Assembly (NCBI GenBank): GCA_944384395.1
Contig: CALWTD010000013.1
Span: 1 to 64,000, forward strand
Origin: an uncultured Clostridia bacterium
GTDB taxonomy: Bacteria; Bacillota; Clostridia; Christensenellales; UBA1242
Length of the DNA stretch: 64,000 nucleotides
Direction: 5' to 3'
Shown here: positions 56,790 to 64,000 of the stretch, piece after piece
Numbering within the stretch: position 1 is the first letter of the stretch
Layout of the letters: each line of letters starts with the position of its first letter
Notes under the pieces: generated by a model
What the model saw: only the letters and a program-made list of their open reading frames with translations
Told to the model about the DNA's origin: nothing
Database searches by the model: none
Program-made: the position numbers and the translations under genes

Positions 56790-57438
56790 ATTACTTATTG
56801 CACCTTCAACAGATCCTGTTAAAACTGTTGAAGATATAATTAAATATGCAAATGAAATTAAAAACGATGCAGATTTATTGCATTGCGATATTATGGACGG
56901 AAAGTTTGTTGAAAATAAAACTTTTTCTTATGATGTTGTGCAGATTATAAGAGAAAAAACTTTGTTGCCTTTGGATGTTCATTTAATGGTTGAAAAACCA
57001 ACAAAGTTATTGAAAAAATTTGCACAAAGTGGTGCAAATATAATAACTGTACATTTTGAAGCATATAAATCAAAAAATAAACTTATAAAAGATCTAAAAA
57101 CATTAAGGAAAATGGGTGTGCTAAGTGGACTTAGCATTAAACCAAATACAGAAGTTGGTGAAATTGTTTCACTTCTTGGATTTTGTGACTTTATTTTAAT
57201 AATGAGTGTTCAGCCAGGTAAAAGTGGGCAAGAATTTATTGAAAAAACATATAGCAAAGTTAGCGAACTTAATAAAATTAAAAAAGATTATGATGCTAGA
57301 ATAAAAATTGAGGTAGACGGGGGAATAAACCCTGAAATAAGCCATAAACTTAAAGAGCTTGGTGCAGATGTTATAGTTAGTGGAAGCTATGTTTATTCAA
57401 GTAATGATAGGCAAATGGCTATAAGCAATTTAAGATAA
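56782..57438 (+). CDS. rpe: Ribulose-phosphate 3-epimerase
   Basis: A 218-residue TIM-barrel enzyme of the pentose phosphate pathway. LLIAPSTDP starts the barrel, LHCDIMDGKFVEN carries the metal-binding His and Asp, PLDVHLMVEKP, MSVQPGKSGQEFIE and IEVDGGINPE complete it. Normal length. Usual Bacillota neighbours follow (spoVM, rpmB, yloU) but thiN is missing. Confidence 0.96.
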   Translation: MDKLLIAPSTDPVKTVEDIIKYANEIKNDADLLHCDIMDGKFVENKTFSYDVVQIIREKTLLPLDVHLMVEKPTKLLKKFAQSGANIITVHFEAYKSKNKLIKDLKTLRKMGVLSGLSIKPNTEVGEIVSLLGFCDFILIMSVQPGKSGQEFIEKTYSKVSELNKIKKDYDARIKIEVDGGINPEISHKLKELGADVIVSGSYVYSSNDRQMAISNLR

Positions 57439-57485
57439 TCACTTTTGGTTTGTTAATGGCATAATATTATACAAGGAGAAAAAAT

Positions 57486-57566
57486 ATGAAAATAATATGT
57501 GTCAAAGCACCAAAGTTTTTATCGGGAATTTTAAAACTTATTTGCAGAAAAATAATAATAAAATAG
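57486..57566 (+). CDS. spoVM: SpoVM, 26-residue spore coat assembly peptide
   Basis: This is a 26-codon gene (ATG 57486, TAG 57564-57566) with a strong SD (AAGGAGAA). The peptide begins MKIICVKAPKFLSGILKL and keeps the SpoVM hallmark Pro9 with KF after it, Gly14 and Ile15. It has the same length as Bacillus SpoVM. Position also matches: between rpe and rpmB/yloU. SpoVM is an amphipathic peptide that marks the convex forespore membrane and anchors the coat ATPase SpoIVA. CATAATAT at 57460-57467 might be a sporulation sigma-E-type -10, but this is weak. Confidence 0.85.
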   Translation: MKIICVKAPKFLSGILKLICRKIIIK

Positions 57567-57610
57567 TTTAATAGTTTGATTTACATAATATATATTTTAA
57601 GATTAAAATA

Positions 57611-57636
57611 AAAAACTCACCAAAAGGTGAGCGTTA
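57611..57636 (-). terminator. rpmB terminator
   Basis: On the minus strand CTCACC, TTTT loop, GGTGAG, then a T-run. Confidence 0.8.
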
Positions 57637-57648
57637 TATTTGTAAAGG

Positions 57649-57831
57649 TTATGCTTTTTTTGCTGTTTTAATACATTTTGTGCAAGCCTTAACTGTTTTT
57701 TCTTTTCCATCTACAACAACTGTTGTTTTTTGCAAATTAACTTCATAAGTGCGATTTGATTTACGATTGCTGTGGCTTACATTGTGTCCTGCCATTTTGC
57801 CTTTTCCACATATTTCACATACTCTGCTCAT
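57649..57831 (-). CDS. rpmB: 50S ribosomal protein L28
   Basis: A 60-residue L28 of the zinc-binding type: CEICGKGKMAGHNVSHSNRKSNR, then CTKCIKTAKK near the C-terminus (four Cys). The start at 57831 is set by ACGGAGG; the longer frame to 57873 lies in the promoter. Its reverse orientation between spoVM and yloU is the standard arrangement. Confidence 0.95.
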   Translation of the reverse strand: MSRVCEICGKGKMAGHNVSHSNRKSNRTYEVNLQKTTVVVDGKEKTVKACTKCIKTAKKA

Positions 57832-57871
57832 TGTATCCTCCGTTAGACTATTTTTAATTTTTACAACACAC

Positions 57872-57900
57872 ATACTAGCATTTTTTTAAAAACAAATCAA
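57872..57900 (-). promoter_or_regulatory. rpmB promoter
   Basis: On the minus strand TTGATT (57900-57895), 17 bases, TAGTAT (57877-57872) with extended TGC. Confidence 0.65.
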
Positions 57901-57938
57901 GAGTTTTATGTAATTTTTTAAAAAAATGTTAAAAATAC

Positions 57939-57967
57939 TTGAAGAAAACTTTTTTTTATTGTATATT
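57939..57967 (+). promoter_or_regulatory. yloU-fakA promoter
   Basis: TTGAAG (57939-57944), 17 bases, TATATT (57962-57967), then the SD TGGAGG. Confidence 0.55.
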
Positions 57968-57997
57968 TGTTATGCGAATTTATTGTATGGAGGAAAA

Positions 57998-58348
57998 ATG
58001 GCTGTCGAAACAAACAATTTCTATGGCAAGATAACAATATCGGACGAAGCAATTGCTACGGTCGCTGGTTTTGCTACTCTTGATTCTTATGGAGTTGTTG
58101 ATTTGGTGTCAAAAAACCTTAAAGACGGAATTCGTGAACTTTTAGTAAAACAACCTTATTCCCGTGGAATAAAGATAAATAATGTAGAAAATAGAATATT
58201 CATCGACATTTACTGTATTTTAAAATACGGTATTTCAGTGAGCGCTGTTGCAGAAAGTTTAAAAAAGACAATAAAATTTAGCGTTGAAAAATTTACAGGT
58301 ATGATTGTTGATACGGTTAATATTCATGTTGTCGGTGTTAGAGTTTAG
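57998..58348 (+). CDS. yloU: Asp23/Gls24-family protein YloU
   Basis: A 116-residue Asp23 domain protein: YGKITISDEAIATVAGFATL, then RIFIDIYCILKYGISV and IKFSVEKFTGMIVDTVNIHV. The family has envelope-stress and lipid-linked roles, and yloU is next to the fatty-acid kinase gene in most Bacillota. The start at 57998 is fixed by TGGAGGAAAA; the longer frame upstream overlaps the promoter. Confidence 0.92.
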   Translation: MAVETNNFYGKITISDEAIATVAGFATLDSYGVVDLVSKNLKDGIRELLVKQPYSRGIKINNVENRIFIDIYCILKYGISVSAVAESLKKTIKFSVEKFTGMIVDTVNIHVVGVRV

Positions 58349-58357
58349 GAGTAAATA

Positions 58358-59995
58358 ATGCAAAAGGCAATAAATGGTGCAACTTTTAGAAAGATGGTGC
58401 TAGGTGGGGTTGCGCTTCTCGATCAAAATAAACAACTAGTAGATTCTTTAAATGTTTTTCCTGTTCCAGATGGTGACACAGGAACAAACATGTTTTTAAC
58501 AATGAAGTCTGCTGGAAACGAAGTTAATAACTGTCCTGATAATTCATTACAAAATTTGTGTGAGGCATTTGCAAAAGGCGCACTTAGAGGAGCAAGAGGA
58601 AATTCAGGTGTTATCACTTCACAAATTGTAAAAGGTATGACATCGGTACTTTCTGGTGTTGAAAATATAACAACAAAAATTTTTTCAAAAGCAATTGTAG
58701 AAGGTAGTAAAGTTGCTTATAAGGCAGTTACAAAACCAAAAGAAGGAACTATTCTCACAATTATAAGGACAATGGGAGAATATTCAGTAGAAGTTGCTAA
58801 AAAAACTTCAGACCTTGAACAATTTTTAAAACAAGTAATTGATAAAGGAGAAGAAACATTACAACAAACTCCAGAAATGCTACCTGTACTAAAAAAAGCA
58901 GGTGTTGTTGATGCTGGTGGTAGAGGCATAATTATCATTTTTACCGGATTTTATAAAGCACTCATTGGCGAAGAAGATTTTAAAACTGTATTTGAAGATG
59001 GACAACCTGTGCAAACTGCAGATGATGTTATTGCCGATATTAATAATCTTGCTGATATTGAATTTGGATACTGCACCGAGTATATGATTATCAATATGCA
59101 CAAAAAAACAACAGAAGCCGACATTGAAAAACTTAAAGAAAAACTTATGCAAATAGGTGACTCTGTTTTGTGTATTGGCGACTTACTTTTAGTAAAAGTC
59201 CACGTGCACACAAACCAACCAAATCTTGCGCTTGGTTATGCTTTGGAATTAGGAGAACTTTATAATTTAAAAATTGAAAACATGAGGGAACAAAATCGTG
59301 AACTCAAAAAGAAAGCAGGACAAAAGCAAGAAAATTTAAAAGAAATGGGTATGGTTTCAGTTGCTCCCGGCAAGGGAATTGCAGAACTTATGAAAGACCT
59401 TATGATTGACGAAATTATACAAGGTGGACAAACAATGAATCCTAGTGCTGCTGATATTGCACAAGCAGTTGATAAAGTTCCTGCAAAAACCGTTTTTGTT
59501 TTTCCTAATAATAAAAATATTATTCTTGCTGCAGAACAGGCAAAAGGTCTAACAACAAAAAATCTTGTTGTTATTCCAACAAGAAGCATTCCAGAAGGAA
59601 TTTCTGCATCACTTGCATTTAATCCTGACGCAACAGTTGAAGAAAACACAGAAAACATGAGTAATGCTTATACAAATGTGAAAAGTGCGTCTGTAACCTA
59701 TGCAGTAAGAGCAACTCATGTTGATGGATTTGACCTTTCTGTCGGTGAAGTTATTGGACTTGACGACAAAGCAATTCTTGCAAAAGGTAATCTTGTTAAT
59801 CCAACAACAGAAGATTTAATTGCTAAAATGATTGATGAGAGTATGGTTAGTATAACGCTTTTCTATGGCGAAGATGTAAAACAAGAGGACGCAGAAGCGT
59901 TAAAAGAAGTTCTTTCTCAAAAATATCCAGATTGTGAAATAACTGTTATTGATGGTGGTCAACCTGTTTATTACTATATTATATCAATGGAATAA
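58358..59995 (+). CDS. fakA: Fatty acid kinase A-like DAK2-domain protein (YloV/FakA)
   Basis: A 545-residue protein. The N-terminal DAK2 ATP-binding domain shows SLNVFPVPDGDTGTNMFLTM and GARGNSGVI. The middle domain is FGYCTEYMI, and a DegV/FakB-interacting C-terminal region ends PVYYYIISME. FakA phosphorylates exogenous fatty acids bound to FakB for phospholipid synthesis. Normal length. The gene is followed by a terminator. Confidence 0.93.
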   Translation: MQKAINGATFRKMVLGGVALLDQNKQLVDSLNVFPVPDGDTGTNMFLTMKSAGNEVNNCPDNSLQNLCEAFAKGALRGARGNSGVITSQIVKGMTSVLSGVENITTKIFSKAIVEGSKVAYKAVTKPKEGTILTIIRTMGEYSVEVAKKTSDLEQFLKQVIDKGEETLQQTPEMLPVLKKAGVVDAGGRGIIIIFTGFYKALIGEEDFKTVFEDGQPVQTADDVIADINNLADIEFGYCTEYMIINMHKKTTEADIEKLKEKLMQIGDSVLCIGDLLLVKVHVHTNQPNLALGYALELGELYNLKIENMREQNRELKKKAGQKQENLKEMGMVSVAPGKGIAELMKDLMIDEIIQGGQTMNPSAADIAQAVDKVPAKTVFVFPNNKNIILAAEQAKGLTTKNLVVIPTRSIPEGISASLAFNPDATVEENTENMSNAYTNVKSASVTYAVRATHVDGFDLSVGEVIGLDDKAILAKGNLVNPTTEDLIAKMIDESMVSITLFYGEDVKQEDAEALKEVLSQKYPDCEITVIDGGQPVYYYIISME

Positions 59996-59998
59996 AAG

Positions 59999-60024
59999 TA
60001 ATCTCGAAAGAGATTATTTTTTTA
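59999..60024 (+). terminator. fakA terminator
   Basis: AATCTC (60000-60005), GAAA loop, GAGATT (60010-60015), then a T-run. Confidence 0.85.
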
Positions 60025-60069
60025 TTAAATTACTTGATTTATTTTTTGATATATGATATTTATATTAAG

Positions 60070-60180
60070 TCGTCATTGACAAATTAACACCTAATGTAGA
60101 TTCCAACACGGTTGCCTATGCTTTTTGCAGGTTGTGAAGGGAGATTTAAAACACTAGGGAAGACTAAAAACAAGGAGGAT
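60070..60180 (+). promoter_or_regulatory. Possible structured leader of rpsB
   Basis: This AT-poor island by local standards lies before rpsB. It contains TTGACA at 60076-60081 and a hairpin-capable segment, CAC...CCTATGC-TTTTT-GCAGG..GTG (about 60107-60137), followed by GAAGGGAGA and the real SD AAGGAGG. Ribosomal operons often have autoregulatory leaders; that this is one is inference, and the class is not recognised. Confidence 0.35.
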
Positions 60181-60188
60181 AAAAATTT

Positions 60189-61166
60189 ATGTCAGTTATT
60201 TCAATGAAACAACTTCTAGAGGCAGGCGTACATTTTGGTCATCAAACAAGAAAGTGGAATCCAAAAATGGCAAAATATATTTTTACTGCAAGAAATGATA
60301 TTCATATCATAAACCTAGAAGAAACATCGGTGCTAGTAGACAAAGCATACGCTTTTGTTAGAGATGTTGTAGCATCAGGAAAATCAGTTCTTTTTGTGGG
60401 AACAAAAAAACAAGCACAAGAAGCAATAAAGGAAGAAGCAGAACGTTGTGGTATGTTCTATGTTAACAATCGTTGGCTTGGTGGTTGTTTAACAAACTTC
60501 AAAACAATTAGATTAAGAATTGAAAGATTAAATAAACTTAATCAAATGGAAAAAGTTGGAGAATTTAATTTATTACCAAAAAAAGAAGTTGCTCTTTTAA
60601 AACATGAAAGAGAGAAACTTGAGGCTAACCTTGGTGGAATTAAAGATATGAGAGAAATGCCAGGAGTTATCTTTGTTGTAGATTCTTCAAAAGAACATAT
60701 ATGTGTTAAAGAAGCAAGAGCATTAAATATTCCACTTGTTGGACTAATCGACACAAACTGTGACCCAACAGGAATTGATTATGTTATTCCAGGAAACGAT
60801 GATGCAATTCGTTCAGTTAAACTTATAGCAAGTGCAATTGCAGATGCAGTCATTGAAGCAAGAGAAGGTGTTTCTTTAAATAAAAACACAGACGAAGACG
60901 AAGAAACTGTTGATATGAATGCAGTTCTTGCTGATGTTAAACCAATAGAAACAAAAGAAGAAGACGAAGTAAAACCTGTTAAAAAAACAAGAGCAAAAAA
61001 AGCAGTTAAAGTAGAAGAAAACAAAGAAGAAATTTCAAAAGAAGCAGAAGAAACGAAAGAAGAACCAAAAGAAGAAGTTAAAGAGAAAGAAGAAAAACCT
61101 GCTAAAAAAACAAGAACAAAAAAACAAGAAAAACCAACTGAAAAAGAAGAACCAAAAGGAGAATAA
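60189..61166 (+). CDS. rpsB: 30S ribosomal protein S2 with a long acidic/basic tail
   Basis: A 325-residue S2. The normal domain spans about 1-235: [58 protein letters not shown]. It is followed by about 85 residues of Lys/Glu repeats, with KKTRAKK and KKTRTKK as two similar basic motifs. The tail is unusually long for S2. SD AAGGAGG. tsf follows four bases later. Confidence 0.96.
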   Translation: MSVISMKQLLEAGVHFGHQTRKWNPKMAKYIFTARNDIHIINLEETSVLVDKAYAFVRDVVASGKSVLFVGTKKQAQEAIKEEAERCGMFYVNNRWLGGCLTNFKTIRLRIERLNKLNQMEKVGEFNLLPKKEVALLKHEREKLEANLGGIKDMREMPGVIFVVDSSKEHICVKEARALNIPLVGLIDTNCDPTGIDYVIPGNDDAIRSVKLIASAIADAVIEAREGVSLNKNTDEDEETVDMNAVLADVKPIETKEEDEVKPVKKTRAKKAVKVEENKEEISKEAEETKEEPKEEVKEKEEKPAKKTRTKKQEKPTEKEEPKGE

Positions 61167-61170
61167 AAAT

Positions 61171-61818
61171 ATGTTTACTGCACAAGATGTTGTAAAACTT
61201 CGTGCTAGCACCGGTGCTGGTATGATGGATTGTAAAAAAGCATTAACAGAAAGCAATGGAGATTTTGATAAAGCCGTAATTTGGCTTAGAGAAAAAGGAA
61301 TTGCTGCTGCTGCTAAAAAAGCAGATAGAATTGCAGCCGAAGGCGCTGTTGGTTCATACATTCATATGGGTGGCAAAATTGGCGTTTTAGTTGAAATCAA
61401 TTGTGAAACAGACTTTGTTGCAAGAAGCGCACAATTCCAAACATTACTAAAAGATATTGCAATGCAAATTGCAGCTGCAAATCCAAAATATGTTACAATT
61501 GAAGAAGTTCCAAGTGAAGAAGTTGAGAAAGAAAAAGAAGTTTTAACTGCTCAATCTCTAAACGAAGGAAAACCTGCAAATGTAGTTGAAAAAATGGTTG
61601 AAGGCAGAATTCATAAATTTTATAAAGAAATTTGTTTGTTAGAACAAGATTTTGTTAAGGATCCTTCAAAATCTGTTAAAGAAGTTATTAACGAAGCAGT
61701 TCTTTCAATTGGTGAAAAGATAAACGTAAGAAGGTTTGTACGTTACGAAATGGGCGAAGGTCTTACAAAAAGAGTTGATAATTTAGCAGAAGAAGTTGCA
61801 AAAATGTCTAAAAAATAA
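61171..61818 (+). CDS. tsf: Elongation factor Ts, short form
   Basis: A 215-residue EF-Ts. The N-terminal UBA-like domain ([19 protein letters not shown]) and the TDFV core ([17 protein letters not shown]) are present. It is shorter than the roughly 290-residue common form, lacking part of the second half. It exchanges GDP for GTP on EF-Tu. SD AAAAGGAG lies within rpsB. The terminator follows at once; pyrH, which usually comes next, is absent. Confidence 0.94.
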   Translation: MFTAQDVVKLRASTGAGMMDCKKALTESNGDFDKAVIWLREKGIAAAAKKADRIAAEGAVGSYIHMGGKIGVLVEINCETDFVARSAQFQTLLKDIAMQIAAANPKYVTIEEVPSEEVEKEKEVLTAQSLNEGKPANVVEKMVEGRIHKFYKEICLLEQDFVKDPSKSVKEVINEAVLSIGEKINVRRFVRYEMGEGLTKRVDNLAEEVAKMSKK

Positions 61819-61822
61819 TATA

Positions 61823-61852
61823 AATATCCACTGTTATGTGGATATTTTTTAT
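61823..61852 (+). terminator. rpsB-tsf terminator
   Basis: AATATCCAC (61823-61831), TGTTAT loop, GTGGATATT (61838-61846), T-run. Confidence 0.85.
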
Positions 61853-61936
61853 GTATAAAAACTATTTTATTTTAAAACATTTGCAATAATTCGTAATATA
61901 TAGTAACATATAAATATTATATTATAAGGAGAATTT

Positions 61937-62509
61937 ATGCAAGATAACGAAATGGTAAAAGAAGTAAAAGATGGTTATGAACAAGATTTAAAAAAAGCAC
62001 TTGACCATCTTATTAGTGAGTATCAAGTTATTCGTGCTGGCAGAGCAAATCCACATATCTTAGATAAAGTTTTTGTAGATTATTATGGAGTGCCAACACC
62101 AGTAAATCAAATGGCCAACATTTCTGTTCCAGAAGCAAGAATGATTATGATTAGCGTTTGGGACCAAAGTCAAGTTAAAGAAATATCAAAAGCAATCTTG
62201 GCATCTGATATTGGTGTAACACCAAGTGATGATGGTAAAATAATCAGGCTTGTTTTTCCAGCACTTACCGAAGAAAGAAGAAAAGAAATAGTTAAACAAG
62301 TTAAAAAATTGAGCGAAGAAACAAAAATTGCAATGCGCAATGCAAGAAGAGATTGTTTGGATTTATATAAACAAATGAAAAAAGATAATGAGTTAAGTGA
62401 AGACGAATTTGCAACTTTGGAAACAGAAGTTCAAAAAATACAAGATAAATATATATCTCTTTGCGATAAAGAAAGTTTAGATAAAGAAAAAGAGGTAATG
62501 GAAATTTAA
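61937..62509 (+). CDS. frr: Ribosome recycling factor
   Basis: A 190-residue RRF: EYQVIRAGRANPHILDKVFVDYYG (in two parts), NISVPEARMIMISVWD, SDDGKIIRLVFPALTEERR, and the long helix ending with LSEDE. Normal length. It splits post-termination ribosomes with EF-G. SD AAGGAGAA. One-base overlap (TAATG) with the next gene. Confidence 0.97.
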   Translation: MQDNEMVKEVKDGYEQDLKKALDHLISEYQVIRAGRANPHILDKVFVDYYGVPTPVNQMANISVPEARMIMISVWDQSQVKEISKAILASDIGVTPSDDGKIIRLVFPALTEERRKEIVKQVKKLSEETKIAMRNARRDCLDLYKQMKKDNELSEDEFATLETEVQKIQDKYISLCDKESLDKEKEVMEI

Positions 62510-62700
62510 TGGAGCATCTAATTGGGTTAAACATTGAAGATGCAAAAAATGAATTAAATAATAAAGGTATTAGTTTTAAAATTGTGAGCAACAATCATAA
62601 TGTCTGTGGTGACACATGTTTGGTTACTAATGCAGTTCAACTAGAAGATAAAACAATAGTGCTAACTGTTGGAAGTTTTATATTTAATTTAAAGGACTAA
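62509..62700 (+). CDS. PASTA-like microprotein between frr and uppS
   Basis: A 63-residue protein with one PASTA-like domain: LIGLNIEDAKNELNNKGISF, then a beta strand and TKTIV-type end (LEDKTIVLTVGSF). PASTA domains bind cell-wall fragments or muropeptides, and here the gene stands in the wall/lipid precursor block (uppS, cdsA). No signal peptide or membrane helix is present, so it would be cytosolic. Translation is coupled to frr (TAATG). Confidence 0.6.
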   Translation: MEHLIGLNIEDAKNELNNKGISFKIVSNNHNVCGDTCLVTNAVQLEDKTIVLTVGSFIFNLKD

Positions 62701-62704
62701 TGTA

Positions 62705-63418
62705 ATGTTTAAAATAGACAAGAATAAAATTCCATATCATGTTGGCATAATTATGGACGGCAATGGTAGATGGGCAAAGAAAAGATTGCTTCCTCGCTTA
62801 GCAGGGCACAAGGCTGGTGTTGATGCACTAAAAAGAGTAACAAATGCTGCAAGAGAATTAGGTATAAAAGAATTATCATTTTTTGCTTTTTCGACTGAAA
62901 ATTGGCAACGAGACAAAGAAGAAGTTGATGGCATTTTTGATTTAGTTTTAAAACATCTTAAAGAAAATTATGAAAGGTTTATCCATGACAAGGTCAAGAT
63001 AACAACAATGGGTGATATTTCAAAATTACCTAAAAATTTATACGAACTTTTAGTAGATGTATCAAACAAAACTAAACACAACACCGAATTTATTGTGAAT
63101 ATTGGCTTAAATTATGGATCAAGGTCAGAAATTATAAGAGCATGCAACAACCTTATAGATAAAGGTAAAAAAAACATAACACAGCAAGATTTTATAAATG
63201 AGTTGTATACATCTTCATTAAAAGACCCTGATTTGATAATTAGGACCAGTGGGGAACAAAGGTTAAGCAATTTTATGCTTTTCCAATCGGCATATAGTGA
63301 ATTGTATTTTACTAAAACATATTGGCCAGATTTTAATAAAAAACATTTAATTAAAGCAATTAAAGATTATCAATCTCGAGATAGAAGATTTGGCAAAATT
63401 AAACAGGAGAAAAAATAA
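62705..63418 (+). CDS. uppS: Undecaprenyl diphosphate synthase
   Basis: A 237-residue cis-prenyltransferase. HVGIIMDGNGRWAKKR has the catalytic Asp; FFAFSTENWQRDKEEV, NIGLNYGSRSEI and DLIIRTSGEQRLSNFM complete the conserved regions. It makes the lipid carrier for peptidoglycan. Normal length. The SD is weak (AAAGGA). Confidence 0.96.
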   Translation: MFKIDKNKIPYHVGIIMDGNGRWAKKRLLPRLAGHKAGVDALKRVTNAARELGIKELSFFAFSTENWQRDKEEVDGIFDLVLKHLKENYERFIHDKVKITTMGDISKLPKNLYELLVDVSNKTKHNTEFIVNIGLNYGSRSEIIRACNNLIDKGKKNITQQDFINELYTSSLKDPDLIIRTSGEQRLSNFMLFQSAYSELYFTKTYWPDFNKKHLIKAIKDYQSRDRRFGKIKQEKK

Positions 63419-64000
63419 ATGAAACAACGAACAATAACAGGAGCAATTATTATTGCAACAATAATTTTAGTTTTACTTGCAAGACAGTTAACAACTTATA
63501 TTTTTGATGCATTTATTCTGCTACTTAGTTTTATTGCAACTTATGAAATGACAAATATACTTGCAAAAATGAATTTGTATAACAACAAATATTTTGCGTT
63601 ATGTTATCCATTTTTGGCGTATGGGTTGTTTATACTTGGTATAAATACATCAATGAAATGGTATATGATAGTTCTTATTGAACTTGCTTTAATTGTTGTT
63701 TTCTTTGGCGTTTTAGCAATGCTTGGTATTATTTTATCTAAAAAAACAAAAAATGAAATTGCAACAAGAAATTTAAAAATTAAAGTTGAAAGATTTTCAA
63801 TGTATAAAACAATACACACGATGTTTGCATATTTTTATCCTTCACTTTTAATGTTGTTTTTTGTGGCAATAAATAATATACAAAACATGGGATATTTGTT
63901 TGATGTTCCTGTTTCGTATTTGGTTTATATTTCAGTTTTTGCTTTAATATTAACTTTCACAATACCAATATTTTCAGATACTTTTGCTTATTTAACAGGA
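63419..64000 (+). CDS. cdsA: Phosphatidate cytidylyltransferase, N-terminal 194 codons
   Basis: It starts with MKQRTITGAIIIATIIL after AACAGGAGAA and continues past the right edge. Several hydrophobic helices are followed by IPIFSDTFAYLTG, the start of the CdsA signature. It converts phosphatidic acid to CDP-diacylglycerol in the membrane. The order frr-uppS-cdsA is standard. Confidence 0.92.
   Translation, partial: MKQRTITGAIIIATIILVLLARQLTTYIFDAFILLLSFIATYEMTNILAKMNLYNNKYFALCYPFLAYGLFILGINTSMKWYMIVLIELALIVVFFGVLAMLGIILSKKTKNEIATRNLKIKVERFSMYKTIHTMFAYFYPSLLMLFFVAINNIQNMGYLFDVPVSYLVYISVFALILTFTIPIFSDTFAYLTG

Noticed and set aside
61035-61361. 108-codon minus-strand reading frame across rpsB and tsf
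   Set aside because: It is the Phe/Ser/Leu-rich antisense of the Lys/Glu repeats of S2; no start signals.

Overview
This window is a strongly AT-rich bacterial chromosome segment packed with short-spaced genes. Everything points to the phylum Bacillota, class Clostridia in the broad sense. The evidence is a McsA-McsB-ClpC protein-arginine-kinase module with a CtsR-like operator, the rpe-spoVM-rpmB-yloU-yloV block in the order known from Bacillus, YlmC/YmxH next to nrdR, a SpoIVFB-type M50 protease after minD-minE, and an archaeal/eukaryal-type (type 3) prolyl-tRNA synthetase. SpoVM and the M50 protease suggest a spore-former or a recent descendant of one. TGA, TAA and TAG all act as ordinary stops, so the code is standard. 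Many promoters have an extended -10 (TGn-TATAAT). A more precise placement, for example an uncultured gut Clostridia order, is only a guess.

Layout. 0-10 kb: end of lysS, a palindromic and tandem-repeat intergenic region, dinB (minus strand), an MTA/SAH deaminase, tex, small membrane proteins, cysS, and ychF interrupted by an in-frame TAA. 10-18 kb: a diiron ferritin-like protein, a 1083-residue secreted protein with four beta-sandwich-like modules and a cytosolic coiled coil (minus), a split TauE/SafE pair, a ferredoxin, a Ppx/GppA protein and an HtrA-like lipoprotein. 18-24 kb: MreB-like protein, minD, minE, a 59-residue membrane microprotein, the M50 protease, a PycTM-like membrane protein with a small partner, and a DUF4132-like protein. 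24-30 kb: hisS, proS, metG (minus), small unknown genes, then two copies of a structured repeat and tRNA-Leu(CAA) (minus). 30-41 kb: mcsA-mcsB-clpC, a helical-bundle protein (minus), a degenerate class III cyclase, ylmC, nrdR, feoA-feoB, and a divergent XRE repressor/SLOG-protein pair that shares two copies of a palindromic operator-like site. 41-51 kb: der-plsY, a cysteine-desulfurase-like enzyme (minus) divergent from a DUF3343 protein, a U32 peptidase, pcrA-ligA and rpoZ. 51-64 kb: priA-def-fmt-rlmN-rsgA-rpe, spoVM, rpmB (minus), yloU-fakA, rpsB-tsf, frr, a PASTA-like microprotein, uppS and the start of cdsA.

How it works together. Most of the window is core information processing: five aminoacyl-tRNA synthetases, translation factors and ribosomal proteins, replication and repair (dinB, pcrA, ligA, priA), division placement (minDE) and protein quality control (mcsAB-clpC, HtrA-like, M50). 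The accessory signals are small: a repressor-operator-SLOG cassette, a PycTM-like protein, a degenerate cyclase, a large envelope protein, structured intergenic repeats, and a set of genes without a Shine-Dalgarno whose -10 hexamer sits six bases before the ATG. No mobile element, phage or CRISPR array was seen.
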